Positions 16,163 to 25,243 of a DNA stretch of 50,549 nucleotides are shown one piece after another. Position numbers and translations under genes: made by a program. Positions within the stretch are counted from its first letter, which is position 1; each line of letters opens with the position of its first letter. Location of the stretch: positions 1 to 50,549 of the forward strand of contig DHXR01000011.1 in assembly GCA_002413785.1 (NCBI GenBank). The letters are read 5' to 3'. The stretch comes from Mucilaginibacter sp. UBA5151. Lineage in GTDB: Bacteria > Bacteroidota > Bacteroidia > Sphingobacteriales > Sphingobacteriaceae. The notes under the pieces are model-generated. The model did no database searches and was not told the origin of the DNA. It was given only the letters and a program-made list of their open reading frames with translations.

Positions 16163-18556
16163 GTGAATAAATATGTTTTAAGCCTTTTGTTTTTGTTGAC
16201 GGCAGCAACTGTTGCGGGGCAGAAAAAATCAATTGTAAACCTGATCAAGTCGCAGAGCAGCACGGGGATAAAACTCAACGGAAAGGACGTGGTTAAAGTT
16301 TACCAGGGCACCTTTAAACAGGATTATTCGACGCTTACCTCTGACAGCGCCTATTTTTATATCCAGGATAACGCCGTTGATGCTTTCGGACATGTGGACA
16401 TTAACCAGGGGGATACCTTAAATATTTATGCCGACAAGCTGAATTATAACGGCAATACCAAAATTGCCATCCTGACTGATAACGTGCGTATGGTGGACAA
16501 GGACGCTACTTTAACAACCAATCACCTTAACTATAACACAGCTACCCGGATAGGCGTTTATACCGATGGCGGGAAGCTGGTTAATAAGGATAATACCCTG
16601 CTGAGTAAAAATGGCTGGTATTTTGCTTTTACCCGCGACTCTTATTTCAGGTATAACGTGTCGCTCACCACGCCTGATGCATTGGTAAAAACCGACACCA
16701 TGCGTTATAACACAAAATCGAAGATCTCTTATTTTTACGGCCCCACCAATATTTACAGTACCAAGGGCGAAAAAGACAAAGATACCTTATATACCGAAAA
16801 CGGCAGTTACAATACCACTACAGAGCAAGCCTCTTTCGGAAAAAAAAACTTTTACCATACGGGGACCAAATCATTAAAGGGCGATAGTTTATTTTACGAT
16901 AAGCTAAAAGGGTATGGCCGCGCGGTTAAACATGTGACTTTTAATGATAACGAGCAAAAGGTAACCATCAAAGGCGAACTCGGCACTTATTTCAAAGCAG
17001 ATGAACGGACTGTAGTAACCCAGGACCCTTACGTTATTATGGTTACCGAGAAAAAGGACACCACAAAAACCGATTCCCTGGCAAAGGCTGATTCGGTTGC
17101 CAGGGCCGATTCTTTATTAAAAAAACAATCGGCTAAAAACGGGAATGCCATGACAATGGCGCAGCTAATTAAGAAGACGATACCTTCGGGGTCCATGCCC
17201 ATTAAACAGGATGGGATAAAAACAGATACGGATTCTATTAAAAATATAAGGGCAAAAGCTGATTCTTTGATAAAACAACAGCGGCCTGATCCTGTCAAAG
17301 AAAAGAGCGCCAAAGCAAAGAAGGCGGGCGATAATTTAAAAAAGCAAACTAAAACCAGGCCGGGCGGCGCAGATAAATTACCGCTGAAACCCTTAAAGGC
17401 AAAAGATACATCGAAGGTAAAACAAGACTCTATTTATATGTCGGCAGATACACTTGAAACAAGGATGCTGACCTATAAGGACTATAAAGTTTACCTGGAA
17501 AAGCAACGGCTCTCCCACGTGAGGGATACCAGCACAAAGGTGAAAAAAGTTAAAGTAAAGGAATCAAAGTTCTTAACTGCCGTTCAGTCCGGGATAAGAC
17601 CGGATTCCAGTTACCTGCAGCGTGATTTTTTTGGCAAGCCAAAGCCTGTGAATGTTAAGAAAAAAGCAGTAAAACCCCTGAGTAAAAAACAACTGGCGCT
17701 GGATAGCCTGGCGAAGAAACAGCAGGTCGATTCTGTTTTAATGGCCAGGCTGGCCGAACCGAGCGACACAACAAGGATCCGGATCATCATCGCGCACCAT
17801 CATTTCAAGATGTTTAAATCAGACCTGCAGGCCAAATCGGATTCTATGTTCTATAGCAATGCCGATTCAACCATCCGCTGTTTTGTGAACCCTCTGATGT
17901 GGACACAAGGTTCGCAACTATCCGGCGATACCATTTATTTGCAGATGAAACATAAAAAACTGGATAACATGACGATGTTCCCCAATGCCTTTATTGTGAA
18001 TATTGAGAAGGATGATTCCGTGCATTTTAACCAGGTAGGCGGAAGGCGGATGCGGGGTTTCTTTAAGGATGATAAGCTTAACCGCATGTTTATTGAAGGT
18101 AATGCAGAAAGCATTTACTTTGCGCGCGACAGCGGAAAAATGACGATAAGCGGCATGCAGCGGTCATTAAGCAGCCGCATACGGGTTGATTTTAAAAATA
18201 ACGAGGCAACCAACCTCGCATTTTATACCAAACCCGAAAACAGGTACGGTCCGCTGGCCAAGTTTAAAGAAGACGAAAAAATATTAAAAGGATTTATATG
18301 GAAGCCAAAAGAAAGGCCGGTTTCAAAGGAGTCGATCATACCGTCGTTTAATAAAAAGGCATCGAAGCCGGCGCCGGGCAAATCAAAAAACGGTAAACCT
18401 CAGCTTAAAAACCCGAAGGACGGAAAAGGACCTGGCCAAACAGCTAAGGACAGTACAATAAATGCAGCCCCGCTGATTAATCCGGGATTGCAAACAAAGA
18501 AAGACAGCGCAGTTATTAAAAAGACGCCTGTAAAAGCGCCGGTTGAACAGAAATAG
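16163..18556 (+). CDS. OstA-like protein (LPS transport periplasmic family)
   Basis: 797 residues, starting with GTG. A signal peptide (VLSLLFLLTAATVAGQ) is followed by OstA/LptA-type repeats up to about residue 290: short beta-strand units such as YADKLNYNGNTKIAILTDNV and AKLNYNTAT-like turns, the jellyroll that carries lipopolysaccharide across the periplasm. A second OstA-like stretch lies at about 535-720. Between them, residues about 295-532 form a long low-complexity linker rich in Lys, Asp and Ser (KTDSLAKADSVARADSLLKK and similar), and another Lys/Pro-rich tail ends the protein. The linker is probably disordered. Role in outer-membrane LPS assembly is inferred from the family. The start codon sits next to its -7 element. 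Confidence 0.85.
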   Translation: MNKYVLSLLFLLTAATVAGQKKSIVNLIKSQSSTGIKLNGKDVVKVYQGTFKQDYSTLTSDSAYFYIQDNAVDAFGHVDINQGDTLNIYADKLNYNGNTKIAILTDNVRMVDKDATLTTNHLNYNTATRIGVYTDGGKLVNKDNTLLSKNGWYFAFTRDSYFRYNVSLTTPDALVKTDTMRYNTKSKISYFYGPTNIYSTKGEKDKDTLYTENGSYNTTTEQASFGKKNFYHTGTKSLKGDSLFYDKLKGYGRAVKHVTFNDNEQKVTIKGELGTYFKADERTVVTQDPYVIMVTEKKDTTKTDSLAKADSVARADSLLKKQSAKNGNAMTMAQLIKKTIPSGSMPIKQDGIKTDTDSIKNIRAKADSLIKQQRPDPVKEKSAKAKKAGDNLKKQTKTRPGGADKLPLKPLKAKDTSKVKQDSIYMSADTLETRMLTYKDYKVYLEKQRLSHVRDTSTKVKKVKVKESKFLTAVQSGIRPDSSYLQRDFFGKPKPVNVKKKAVKPLSKKQLALDSLAKKQQVDSVLMARLAEPSDTTRIRIIIAHHHFKMFKSDLQAKSDSMFYSNADSTIRCFVNPLMWTQGSQLSGDTIYLQMKHKKLDNMTMFPNAFIVNIEKDDSVHFNQVGGRRMRGFFKDDKLNRMFIEGNAESIYFARDSGKMTISGMQRSLSSRIRVDFKNNEATNLAFYTKPENRYGPLAKFKEDEKILKGFIWKPKERPVSKESIIPSFNKKASKPAPGKSKNGKPQLKNPKDGKGPGQTAKDSTINAAPLINPGLQTKKDSAVIKKTPVKAPVEQK

Positions 18557-18784
18557 GGCCATCCTGATAAAAGTATAGAGCAGCGGATGTTAAATATTGA
18601 AGTTTAAAGTGCCCTGTGTAAATTAAGTTCCGCCGGTTCAGGTACCCTTTATTGAACAGGGGCAGGCTATTATCGGACTTTGATCTGAGGGGTTCCAAAT
18701 GGTCGGAATTTATCAATCATGCGCCGGAAAGTTTCCCTCCTGATTGCTTTAATTTAGCACATATACATTGCAAGGTTTGGTCTT
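18557..18784. other. Intergenic stretch, no supported feature
   Basis: Between the OstA-like stop and the DUF4397 remnant. Frames here are short and show no family resemblance; no hairpin followed by a T-run was recognised. Confidence 0.5.
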
Positions 18785-18997
18785 TTACAAAAAATAGGCA
18801 TTATTAATAATATCAACGCTTAACTGATCGGCAGCTGTAGTGCCGGCTGTAAGTCCATGGAACCATATTGTATAAACATAACCTGCATTTATTTTCACAT
18901 TACTAAGGGTTGCCAGTACAGTTGCGGTGCCTGCCTGGTGTACTTCGAATGTATAAAACGCGTTACCTGTAATTGGCGAAAGGCTTTCAATTACAAA
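18785..18997 (-). pseudogene. C-terminal fragment of a DUF4397 surface protein
   Basis: The minus-strand frame ending at the TAA at 18785-18787 reads SPITGNAFYTFEVHQAG, then VLATLSNVKINAGYVYTIWF and HGLTAGTTAADQLSV. This is the conserved second half of DUF4397 lipoproteins, which are common in this group. The N-terminal half, signal and start codon are missing: the frame emerges from the last bases of the histidine kinase gene, overlapping it by seven bases in another frame. It is thus a truncated remnant stranded behind the kinase. Confidence 0.6.
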
Positions 18998-20769
18998 GCA
19001 AACCTGATCACAGAAATGGCGCCAAGGCCGGGTCCGGGGCTTTTTATTTCCAGTGAACCTGCATGGCTTTCAATAATTGTTCTGCAATTGTACAATCCAA
19101 GCCCTGTTCCATTTTTTTTCGTTGTAAACCCTCTTACAAAAAACAGGTTCGCCGTTTTTTCATCAAACCCGTGTCCATTATCTGTAATGATCAATTCCAC
19201 GGCCCGGCCTGTATTATACATATCTATGGTGATGCTTTTTTGGGCGGCCCCGGGATCGATCGCCTCGATGCTATTTTTAAGGATATTCAAAATTACCTGC
19301 ATCAGTTTGGTATGGTCACCTTTTATGGTGTAGGTACCTGGTTTTATATTTATTGAGAACTGGATATCTTTTTTGTCAATCGAGGCAAAAAGCATCGCCC
19401 TGCAATCATAAAGGATATTTTCGAGGTTAACCGGTTTCCGCTCGTGTAACCCGCGATGGCCTTTTACCAACTGCCGCTGGATATTCAGTATTTCCTGGAT
19501 ATGCGTAATTATGTTCAACAATTCTGTTATTGATTTGTTAATCTCGACCAGATTGCCTGATTGTGCCGATTCTATACCTTCGGTAATAGAAACCAGCGCA
19601 CCCGCCTTATTAGCGCCAATTACTCCCGCTATTGCCGGTTGGTTTGTTTTTAAAAAAAGTATTAAACTTCTGATATTATCAATATTGTTCTGGTCAACAA
19701 CACGGTTGATGCGGTTAAGGTGCGACCCAAGGCCGACCATGGCATTACCTATATCATGTAAAAACTCCGAAGCGATTTCAAATTTACCTTGCGCAATGGC
19801 CTTTTCAAGCTCCTGTTCTTTTTGTTTTTCTAATTGACGGTTTAGCGTTTTCAGATCTTCAGCCTGTTTACTCAGCTCCTCCGACTGTAGATACAAGTCT
19901 TCATTTAATTTTTTTAATACCTCCTCCGACTGTTTTCTGACGCTTATATCCTGTCCGATACCTAATAAACGGATAATCCGCCCGCGTTCATCCTTAACAG
20001 GGATTTTGGTGGTAAGTAACCAGCGTTTTTTTCCGGATTCATCCAAAAAATATTCTTCCTGTTCTATAATAGCTTCGCCTGATTTCATTATCCGCATATC
20101 ATCTTCGTAACCACGCCGGCCAATTCCATTCTTAAATAAATCCAAATCGGTCTTACCCAATACCTCATCTTCAGATGAATATCCTATATAGGCTACATCT
20201 GCCCGGTTCGCGATAACTTTTCGCCCCTTAATATCCTTTACATAAATGGTATGCGGTAAATTATCAATTAAGGTCCTCAGTAAAATACTTTCCCTCTGAA
20301 TAGCTTCTTCTGCTTTTTTGTGTTTGGTTATATCAGTATGGGTCCCGATAATAAGCGGGCCGGGATTCCCGCGTTCATTCTGCAGTAACCTTACCCTCGA
20401 CTCTATCCAAATCCAGCTGCCATTACTGTGTTTCATCCTGTAGTAATTCTCGTAAGTTTCGTTTGGCTTTTTTATACAGGCGGCGAACTGTTTGCTTGCA
20501 TTTTGCAGGTCATCGGGATGCACAAAATCTGTCCAAACATCCTTTAAATTCGCGATTCCTGAGAAATTATAATCATTCAGATCACGGCCCAGCATGGTAA
20601 GATAAATTTCGTCACACTCAAGACAACCCGTTTCGGTATTATATTCCCAGGCACCGATTTCCTTTCCCCTCATTAAGGCTTTATACCGCCCGAATTTTGC
20701 AGGATATTGTTCAGATGAAGGAGTTTGGTGCATTTTCTGTTCGATGAACTGGGTATCAATACTTTCCAT
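18991..20769 (-). CDS. PAS-domain sensor histidine kinase
   Basis: 592 residues without transmembrane segments, so a cytosolic sensor. Two PAS domains lie at about 30-155 (with the PAC end WIWIESRVRLLQNERG and GTHTDITKHKKAEE) and 156-285 (IYVKDIKGRKVIANRA to GIGQDISVRKQSEE). A coiled coil covers 280-330. The phosphoacceptor is His338 in ASEFLHDIGNAMVGLGSHL, an atypical HisKA box in which Asp-Ile-Gly follows the His, and the HATPase domain has DNGHGFDEKTAN and GTGLGLYNC. It lies 72 bases behind the receiver-kinase gene and is likely its operon partner. The intracellular signal is unknown. Confidence 0.93.
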   Translation of the reverse strand: MESIDTQFIEQKMHQTPSSEQYPAKFGRYKALMRGKEIGAWEYNTETGCLECDEIYLTMLGRDLNDYNFSGIANLKDVWTDFVHPDDLQNASKQFAACIKKPNETYENYYRMKHSNGSWIWIESRVRLLQNERGNPGPLIIGTHTDITKHKKAEEAIQRESILLRTLIDNLPHTIYVKDIKGRKVIANRADVAYIGYSSEDEVLGKTDLDLFKNGIGRRGYEDDMRIMKSGEAIIEQEEYFLDESGKKRWLLTTKIPVKDERGRIIRLLGIGQDISVRKQSEEVLKKLNEDLYLQSEELSKQAEDLKTLNRQLEKQKEQELEKAIAQGKFEIASEFLHDIGNAMVGLGSHLNRINRVVDQNNIDNIRSLILFLKTNQPAIAGVIGANKAGALVSITEGIESAQSGNLVEINKSITELLNIITHIQEILNIQRQLVKGHRGLHERKPVNLENILYDCRAMLFASIDKKDIQFSINIKPGTYTIKGDHTKLMQVILNILKNSIEAIDPGAAQKSITIDMYNTGRAVELIITDNGHGFDEKTANLFFVRGFTTKKNGTGLGLYNCRTIIESHAGSLEIKSPGPGLGAISVIRFAL

Positions 20770-20841
20770 AGGAATTTAGTGATTGTTTGGTTTGTTTAAA
20801 TAAAATAAATTGGAAATGATTTTGAGCACATCAGGCAATGT

Positions 20842-22404
20842 TTACAATGGAAGGGTTATAGTAAATGTAGCCCCGTTGTTATTATAAACAGCAATTTTTC
20901 CGCCATGGCCTATTATAAATTGTTTTACAATTGAAAGCCCTAAACCTGTGCCGTTCCTTTTGCCTCTGGTAACAAATGGCTCGAACAGGGTTTCAATGAT
21001 CTCGGGCGGGATACCGGGGCCGTTGTCAGTAATATTAAGCGTTGCTTCTTTACCTTCAACTTTGGCCGAAATACTGATTACGCCGTTAACTATTTGCCTG
21101 TCGTGCAAAACATCTATGGCATTGTTTACCAGATTTATGATGGTCCCTCTCAGTTTGCTCTCATCACCCGGCACAACCAGGGTATCAGGGATATTTTTAA
21201 TAATTGTGATATGTTCAATACCGGCTCTTGCTTCGGCTTGCTTAATCGCCTCGCTAACTATTTTATTAACATTTACCGCTACCTTAGTGATCCTGGTTTC
21301 TTTGATAAAATCAAGGAAATCATCAAATATCTTTGATGCCTGTTCGGCCGATTCGTCAATTAAATCAACCATCTCACCTGCCTGCCCCTCATCACGCATT
21401 AATCCGGTAATTAATTTAATATTTTTTATCGGTGAGCGCAGGTCGTGCATCACCATGGCTAATACCTGCCCAACGGCTGACAGCTTTTCCTTTTGAATCA
21501 ATTTTTCATTCAGTTCAGCATTCCTGATTGCCTGGGCCGCATTCTGTACAAATAGCTTGAGCATGTACATTTTCTCGGTTTTCAGCCGTTCGTGCTTTTT
21601 TAAAATGGCGAAAACTGAATAATTCTCCATGCGGGCCAATACCAGCTCATCTATCTGAATTACTTCATCCCTTTCAATGGGCGTGTTTTTTACCCTGGTT
21701 ATTAATTCTTCCAGGTTTATTTTTTCTTCAAATGCCCCTATAGAAAGTATTTTTTCATACACAAATCCGTCATGGAGTTTCCCCAGCAGGGCCATGTCTG
21801 ATTCTAAGGACCCAGCAAGCTGATCGAGTATGTTTTTTAATAATGAATTAAGCTGGTTGCTATTTAATCCAATTGAAGAAATTGATTCGATCAATTTTTC
21901 AAGGTTGCGAAGTTTATTATAATCAGTGACAGCCTTTGTTGCTATTTGAATGATCTCTTCTGACGCATACGGTTTACAGTGACACCCAACATTTTGACCT
22001 GCCTGTTCCACAATTTCCTCGATAGAACAATCGCTATAGGCAGTAATAAAAACAATTTCTGCTTTTATATCATATTTCCTGATCTCGATAGCGGTTTCCA
22101 ATCCATTGATCCCCGGCATACGCATATCAAGGAATATCACCGCGTAAGGGCGGCCCTCTTCAACTGCTTTCCTGACTTTTTGGACACCCTCCATACCATT
22201 GGAGGCTTTGTTTACTGTAAAAACCGGAATATTACGGGTGCGTGGCGCAAGTAATGTTGCAGGCGCATCAAACAATACATTAACTGCATTGCTGATATCA
22301 TATTGCTCCTGTGATATTCCCCGCGGAACGAGGATGTCTTCAATGTTGTCCCTTACCATTTCTTCATCGTCTATTACTAAGACAGATGTATTGAGTTCAT
22401 TCAT
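20842..22404 (-). CDS. Receiver-GAF-like-histidine kinase (REC first)
   Basis: 520 residues. An N-terminal receiver domain (residues 6-160) precedes the kinase, the reverse of a normal hybrid kinase. Acidic pocket Asp12 and Asp13, phosphoacceptor Asp93 (FLDMRMPG), Thr121 and Lys144 (CKPYA) are all present. Between the first helix and second strand there is an extra segment of about 35 residues (SQEQYDISNAVNVLFDAPAT region, 31-65). Residues about 175-300 look GAF-like. His320 in MVMHDLRSPIKNIKLI is the phosphoacceptor; the HATPase shows NLVNNAIDVL, DNGPGIP and GTGLGLSIVKQF. Such proteins take a phosphoryl input and use it to control their own kinase output; the partner is probably the PAS kinase downstream or the free receiver at 24689. 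Confidence 0.93.
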   Translation of the reverse strand: MNELNTSVLVIDDEEMVRDNIEDILVPRGISQEQYDISNAVNVLFDAPATLLAPRTRNIPVFTVNKASNGMEGVQKVRKAVEEGRPYAVIFLDMRMPGINGLETAIEIRKYDIKAEIVFITAYSDCSIEEIVEQAGQNVGCHCKPYASEEIIQIATKAVTDYNKLRNLEKLIESISSIGLNSNQLNSLLKNILDQLAGSLESDMALLGKLHDGFVYEKILSIGAFEEKINLEELITRVKNTPIERDEVIQIDELVLARMENYSVFAILKKHERLKTEKMYMLKLFVQNAAQAIRNAELNEKLIQKEKLSAVGQVLAMVMHDLRSPIKNIKLITGLMRDEGQAGEMVDLIDESAEQASKIFDDFLDFIKETRITKVAVNVNKIVSEAIKQAEARAGIEHITIIKNIPDTLVVPGDESKLRGTIINLVNNAIDVLHDRQIVNGVISISAKVEGKEATLNITDNGPGIPPEIIETLFEPFVTRGKRNGTGLGLSIVKQFIIGHGGKIAVYNNNGATFTITLPL

Positions 22405-22617
22405 GCTGAAACTGTAATTTAAATTGGCAATAAAATTGTCATCATTAATACATAGGATTTGTAGTATTTATGATTTTCGGGCTCTTATACGCCGTATCTT
22501 TATATTTTGTTATGAATAGTGCTCCGATTGAACAATTAATTACATTTCAACGCATTGATCAATTTATTCTATATTTATCCGTCAATCTGACGCCGCCGGA
22601 TTGCTGATTAACCGATT

Positions 22618-24609
22618 ATGAAAAATTCCAACTTTATTTTAACCATCCTATTTATAACCATGCTTACAACTGCAGGGCTTGCCCAATCAACCGGGCCGTT
22701 TGATGCTTACCCGGTATATTCCGGTAACGATCTCGGCGTCTGCTATTCGCCTTCAAAAACCGACTTCAAAGTTTGGGCGCCAAAGGCTTCGCAGGTAACA
22801 TTGCGTCTTTATGAGGCGGGGGACGGCGGCCACGCCACCGGCGCTATCAGCATGGAAAAAGGGGTCAACGGACTTTGGACTACATCGATAAACAGGGACC
22901 TGAAAAATAAATATTACACCTTCCAGGTGATGCAGGATGGTGTATGGCTTTCGGAATGTCCGGATATTTATGCCAAAGCGGTTGGCGTTAACGGAAAACG
23001 CGGGATGGTGGCCGATATGCCCTCAACCAACCCCGAAAACTGGGAGAATGATGAAAAACCAGGGCTTAAAAGTGTTAATGATATTATCATTTATGAATTG
23101 CATATCCGGGATATTTCCATCAGTCCAAACTCAGGTATAACGCAAAAAGGCAAGTATTTGGGCATAACCGAAACCGGCACAAAAAACCCCGATGGCGAGC
23201 CTACCGGACTTGACCATATTAAACAGCTTGGCGTAACGCACGTACACCTGCTGCCTTGTTTTGATTTCAATTCGGTTGATGAAACAAAATCCGGTCAATA
23301 CAACTGGGGGTATGATCCTTTAAACTACAATGTGCCTGAAGGTAGTTATTCAAGCAATCCTTATGATGGCAATGTGCGGATAAAAGAATTTAAAAAAATG
23401 GTGCAAACCCTGCATAAAAACGGACTGCGGGTGATACTGGACGTAGTTTATAACCACACCAGCGATATTAAAGCCTCAAATTTCAGCCAGTTTGCGCCCG
23501 GCTATTTTTACCGGCATAACCCGGACGGTTCGTATTCAAACGCTACCGGCTGCAGCAACGAAGTTGCCTCGGAAATGCCGATGGTCCGCAAGTTTATGAT
23601 TGAATCGGTTGTTTACTGGGCCAGAGAATACCATCTGGATGGTTTCAGGTTTGATTTGATGGGTGTGCATGATATTACAACCATGAACATGATCAGCGAT
23701 ACGCTGCATAAAATTGACCCAACGATTTTTATTTATGGCGAAGGATGGACCGCAGGCAACAGCCCAATGCCCGAAGCCTTAAGGGCTGTAAAGAAGAATG
23801 TTTCCAAGCTAAATAAGATTGCTGTTTTTGGTGATGATTTCAGGGATGGGTTAAAAGGCGGCTGGAGCGATATAAAAGAAAAAGGCTTTGTAAGCGGTAA
23901 CGCAACAATGGTTGAAAGTGTGAAATTCGGTATTGTGGCCGCTACACCCAACCCGCAGGTTAATGACCTGGCTGTTAATTATTCAAAAGCACCCTGGGCA
24001 GCCGAACCTTACGAGGCTATTACTTATGTATCCTGCCATGATGATAATACTTTATTCGACAGGCTTAAAATTTCAAACCCCGGTGCAAGTGAAGCCGGTT
24101 TAATAAAAATGGATAAACTGGCTGCTGCAACGGTGCTAACTTCGCAGGGGGTTTCATTTTTGCATGCAGGGGCCGAATTGTTGCGTACAAAACAAGGCAT
24201 TGCCAATTCTTTTGTATCCCCCGATTCCATCAACCAGATTGACTGGAGCCGTAAAACCAGGTACAAAGCCGTATTTGAATATTATAAGGGCCTGATAACC
24301 CTACGGAAAAACCACCCTGCATTCAGGATGCCGTCAACACAAATGATCGTAGCTGATTTGAGGTTTTTAGAAACCGGCGTTACCGGGCTGATCGCATACC
24401 AGGTCAGCAATAATGCCAATGGCGATAGCTGGAAAAATATCCTTGTGATTTTAAACGGGAATGCCGCAGGAAAAACCTTCAAAATACCGGCAGGCAACTG
24501 GGTATTGGCGGCCGATGAAAATACTATTAATGAAAAAGGGATAAAAACAGGCATAACCGGTACGATAACTATTCCGGCTACCGCAGCCTTTGTTTTGTAC
24601 AGCAATTAG
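22618..24609 (+). CDS. Secreted type I pullulanase
   Basis: 663 residues with a Sec signal peptide (FILTILFITMLTTAGLAQ). A CBM48-like domain (residues about 40-120, TDFKVWAPKASQVTLRLYEA) precedes a GH13 barrel that hydrolyses alpha-1,6 branches of pullulan, starch or glycogen. The type I pullulanase signature YNWGYDP is at 229-235. GH13 region I is DVVYNH, region II is FRFDLMGVH with nucleophile Asp346, region III is YGEGW with general acid Glu375, and region IV is SCHDDNTLFD. It is unaccompanied by SusC/SusD genes, unlike a full starch-utilisation locus. It stands alone between the kinases and a receiver, convergent with the latter. Confidence 0.95.
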   Translation: MKNSNFILTILFITMLTTAGLAQSTGPFDAYPVYSGNDLGVCYSPSKTDFKVWAPKASQVTLRLYEAGDGGHATGAISMEKGVNGLWTTSINRDLKNKYYTFQVMQDGVWLSECPDIYAKAVGVNGKRGMVADMPSTNPENWENDEKPGLKSVNDIIIYELHIRDISISPNSGITQKGKYLGITETGTKNPDGEPTGLDHIKQLGVTHVHLLPCFDFNSVDETKSGQYNWGYDPLNYNVPEGSYSSNPYDGNVRIKEFKKMVQTLHKNGLRVILDVVYNHTSDIKASNFSQFAPGYFYRHNPDGSYSNATGCSNEVASEMPMVRKFMIESVVYWAREYHLDGFRFDLMGVHDITTMNMISDTLHKIDPTIFIYGEGWTAGNSPMPEALRAVKKNVSKLNKIAVFGDDFRDGLKGGWSDIKEKGFVSGNATMVESVKFGIVAATPNPQVNDLAVNYSKAPWAAEPYEAITYVSCHDDNTLFDRLKISNPGASEAGLIKMDKLAAATVLTSQGVSFLHAGAELLRTKQGIANSFVSPDSINQIDWSRKTRYKAVFEYYKGLITLRKNHPAFRMPSTQMIVADLRFLETGVTGLIAYQVSNNANGDSWKNILVILNGNAAGKTFKIPAGNWVLAADENTINEKGIKTGITGTITIPATAAFVLYSN

Positions 24610-24621
24610 TGGTTAAGTCAT

Positions 24622-24663
24622 AAGTCGAATTTTGCACCTTTCTTTACTTAGGACTTTCGACTT
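24622..24663. terminator. Inverted repeat between convergent genes
   Basis: AAGTCGAA (24622-24629) and TTCGACTT (24656-24663) can pair across a 26-base loop, between the pullulanase stop and the end of the receiver gene. Further GACTT/CGGACT units follow to 24690. It may serve as a bidirectional terminator; the long loop makes this tentative. Confidence 0.35.
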
Positions 24664-24688
24664 GAGACTTCGGGCTTTCGGACTCAAC

Positions 24689-25054
24689 TCATGCAGCCAG
24701 CCGAAAGGCGACAATATCAATCAAACTGTTAATATCAAAAGGTTTGTGCAATATATAATCAGGCGCACCTTTTTGTTTTAATGCTTCATCAATGTTATCA
24801 TCCCCCGAACAGATAATAACGGGCAGGTTTTGGGTGGTTTTATTTAATTTTATCAATTGGCAAATCTCCATTCCGTGCATTCCCGGTAATATGTTGTCAA
24901 GTATCACAAGATCGGGGTGGTCCGTTTTAATGCGGATGAAAATATCGTTTCCGTTGGGCAATGAAACAACCTCATAGCCGCAATTCATTAAAATGTAGGT
25001 CATAATTTCAATTGTCTGCACATTATCGTCTACAATTAATATTTTCTTTGGCAT
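24689..25054 (-). CDS. Single-domain response regulator
   Basis: 121 residues from the ATG at 25054 (MPKKILIVDDNVQ), a receiver domain and nothing else. Asp9/Asp10, phosphoacceptor Asp53 (VILDNILPGMHG), Ser83 and Lys104 (LHKPFD) are all present, so it should be phosphorylatable. A longer frame starts at 25099, but MPKKILIVDD is the normal receiver opening. Free receivers act as phosphate relays or by protein contact; the two kinases at 18991-22404 are the obvious candidates for donors, though the pullulanase gene lies between. Confidence 0.92.
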   Translation of the reverse strand: MPKKILIVDDNVQTIEIMTYILMNCGYEVVSLPNGNDIFIRIKTDHPDLVILDNILPGMHGMEICQLIKLNKTTQNLPVIICSGDDNIDEALKQKGAPDYILHKPFDINSLIDIVAFRLAA

Positions 25055-25207
25055 TGTCTTATACTTTAGCTGCATAATGCAATACAAAGCCAATGCCATT
25101 TGTTAAAAAAGTATAAATATCAATGTCCGTTATTAAACTTTTAATACCATCTGCATTATATTTACATAATTATAAATTAGAATTTTAACTAAATACCCTG
25201 CTTTTTT

Positions 25208-25215
25208 TACATTTG
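25208..25215 (+). promoter_or_regulatory. -7 element for the LacI-type gene
   Basis: TACATTTG, exact TAnnTTTG, 28 bases before the ATG at 25244. The bases before it are very AT-rich; no clear -33 TTTG. Confidence 0.45.
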
Positions 25216-25243
25216 CCCTGTATTACAAACGATTAGCGTAGAT

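Noticed and set aside
18516..18716. 66-codon minus-strand frame after the OstA-like gene
   Set aside because: No homology-like motifs and it overlaps the 3' end of a real gene.
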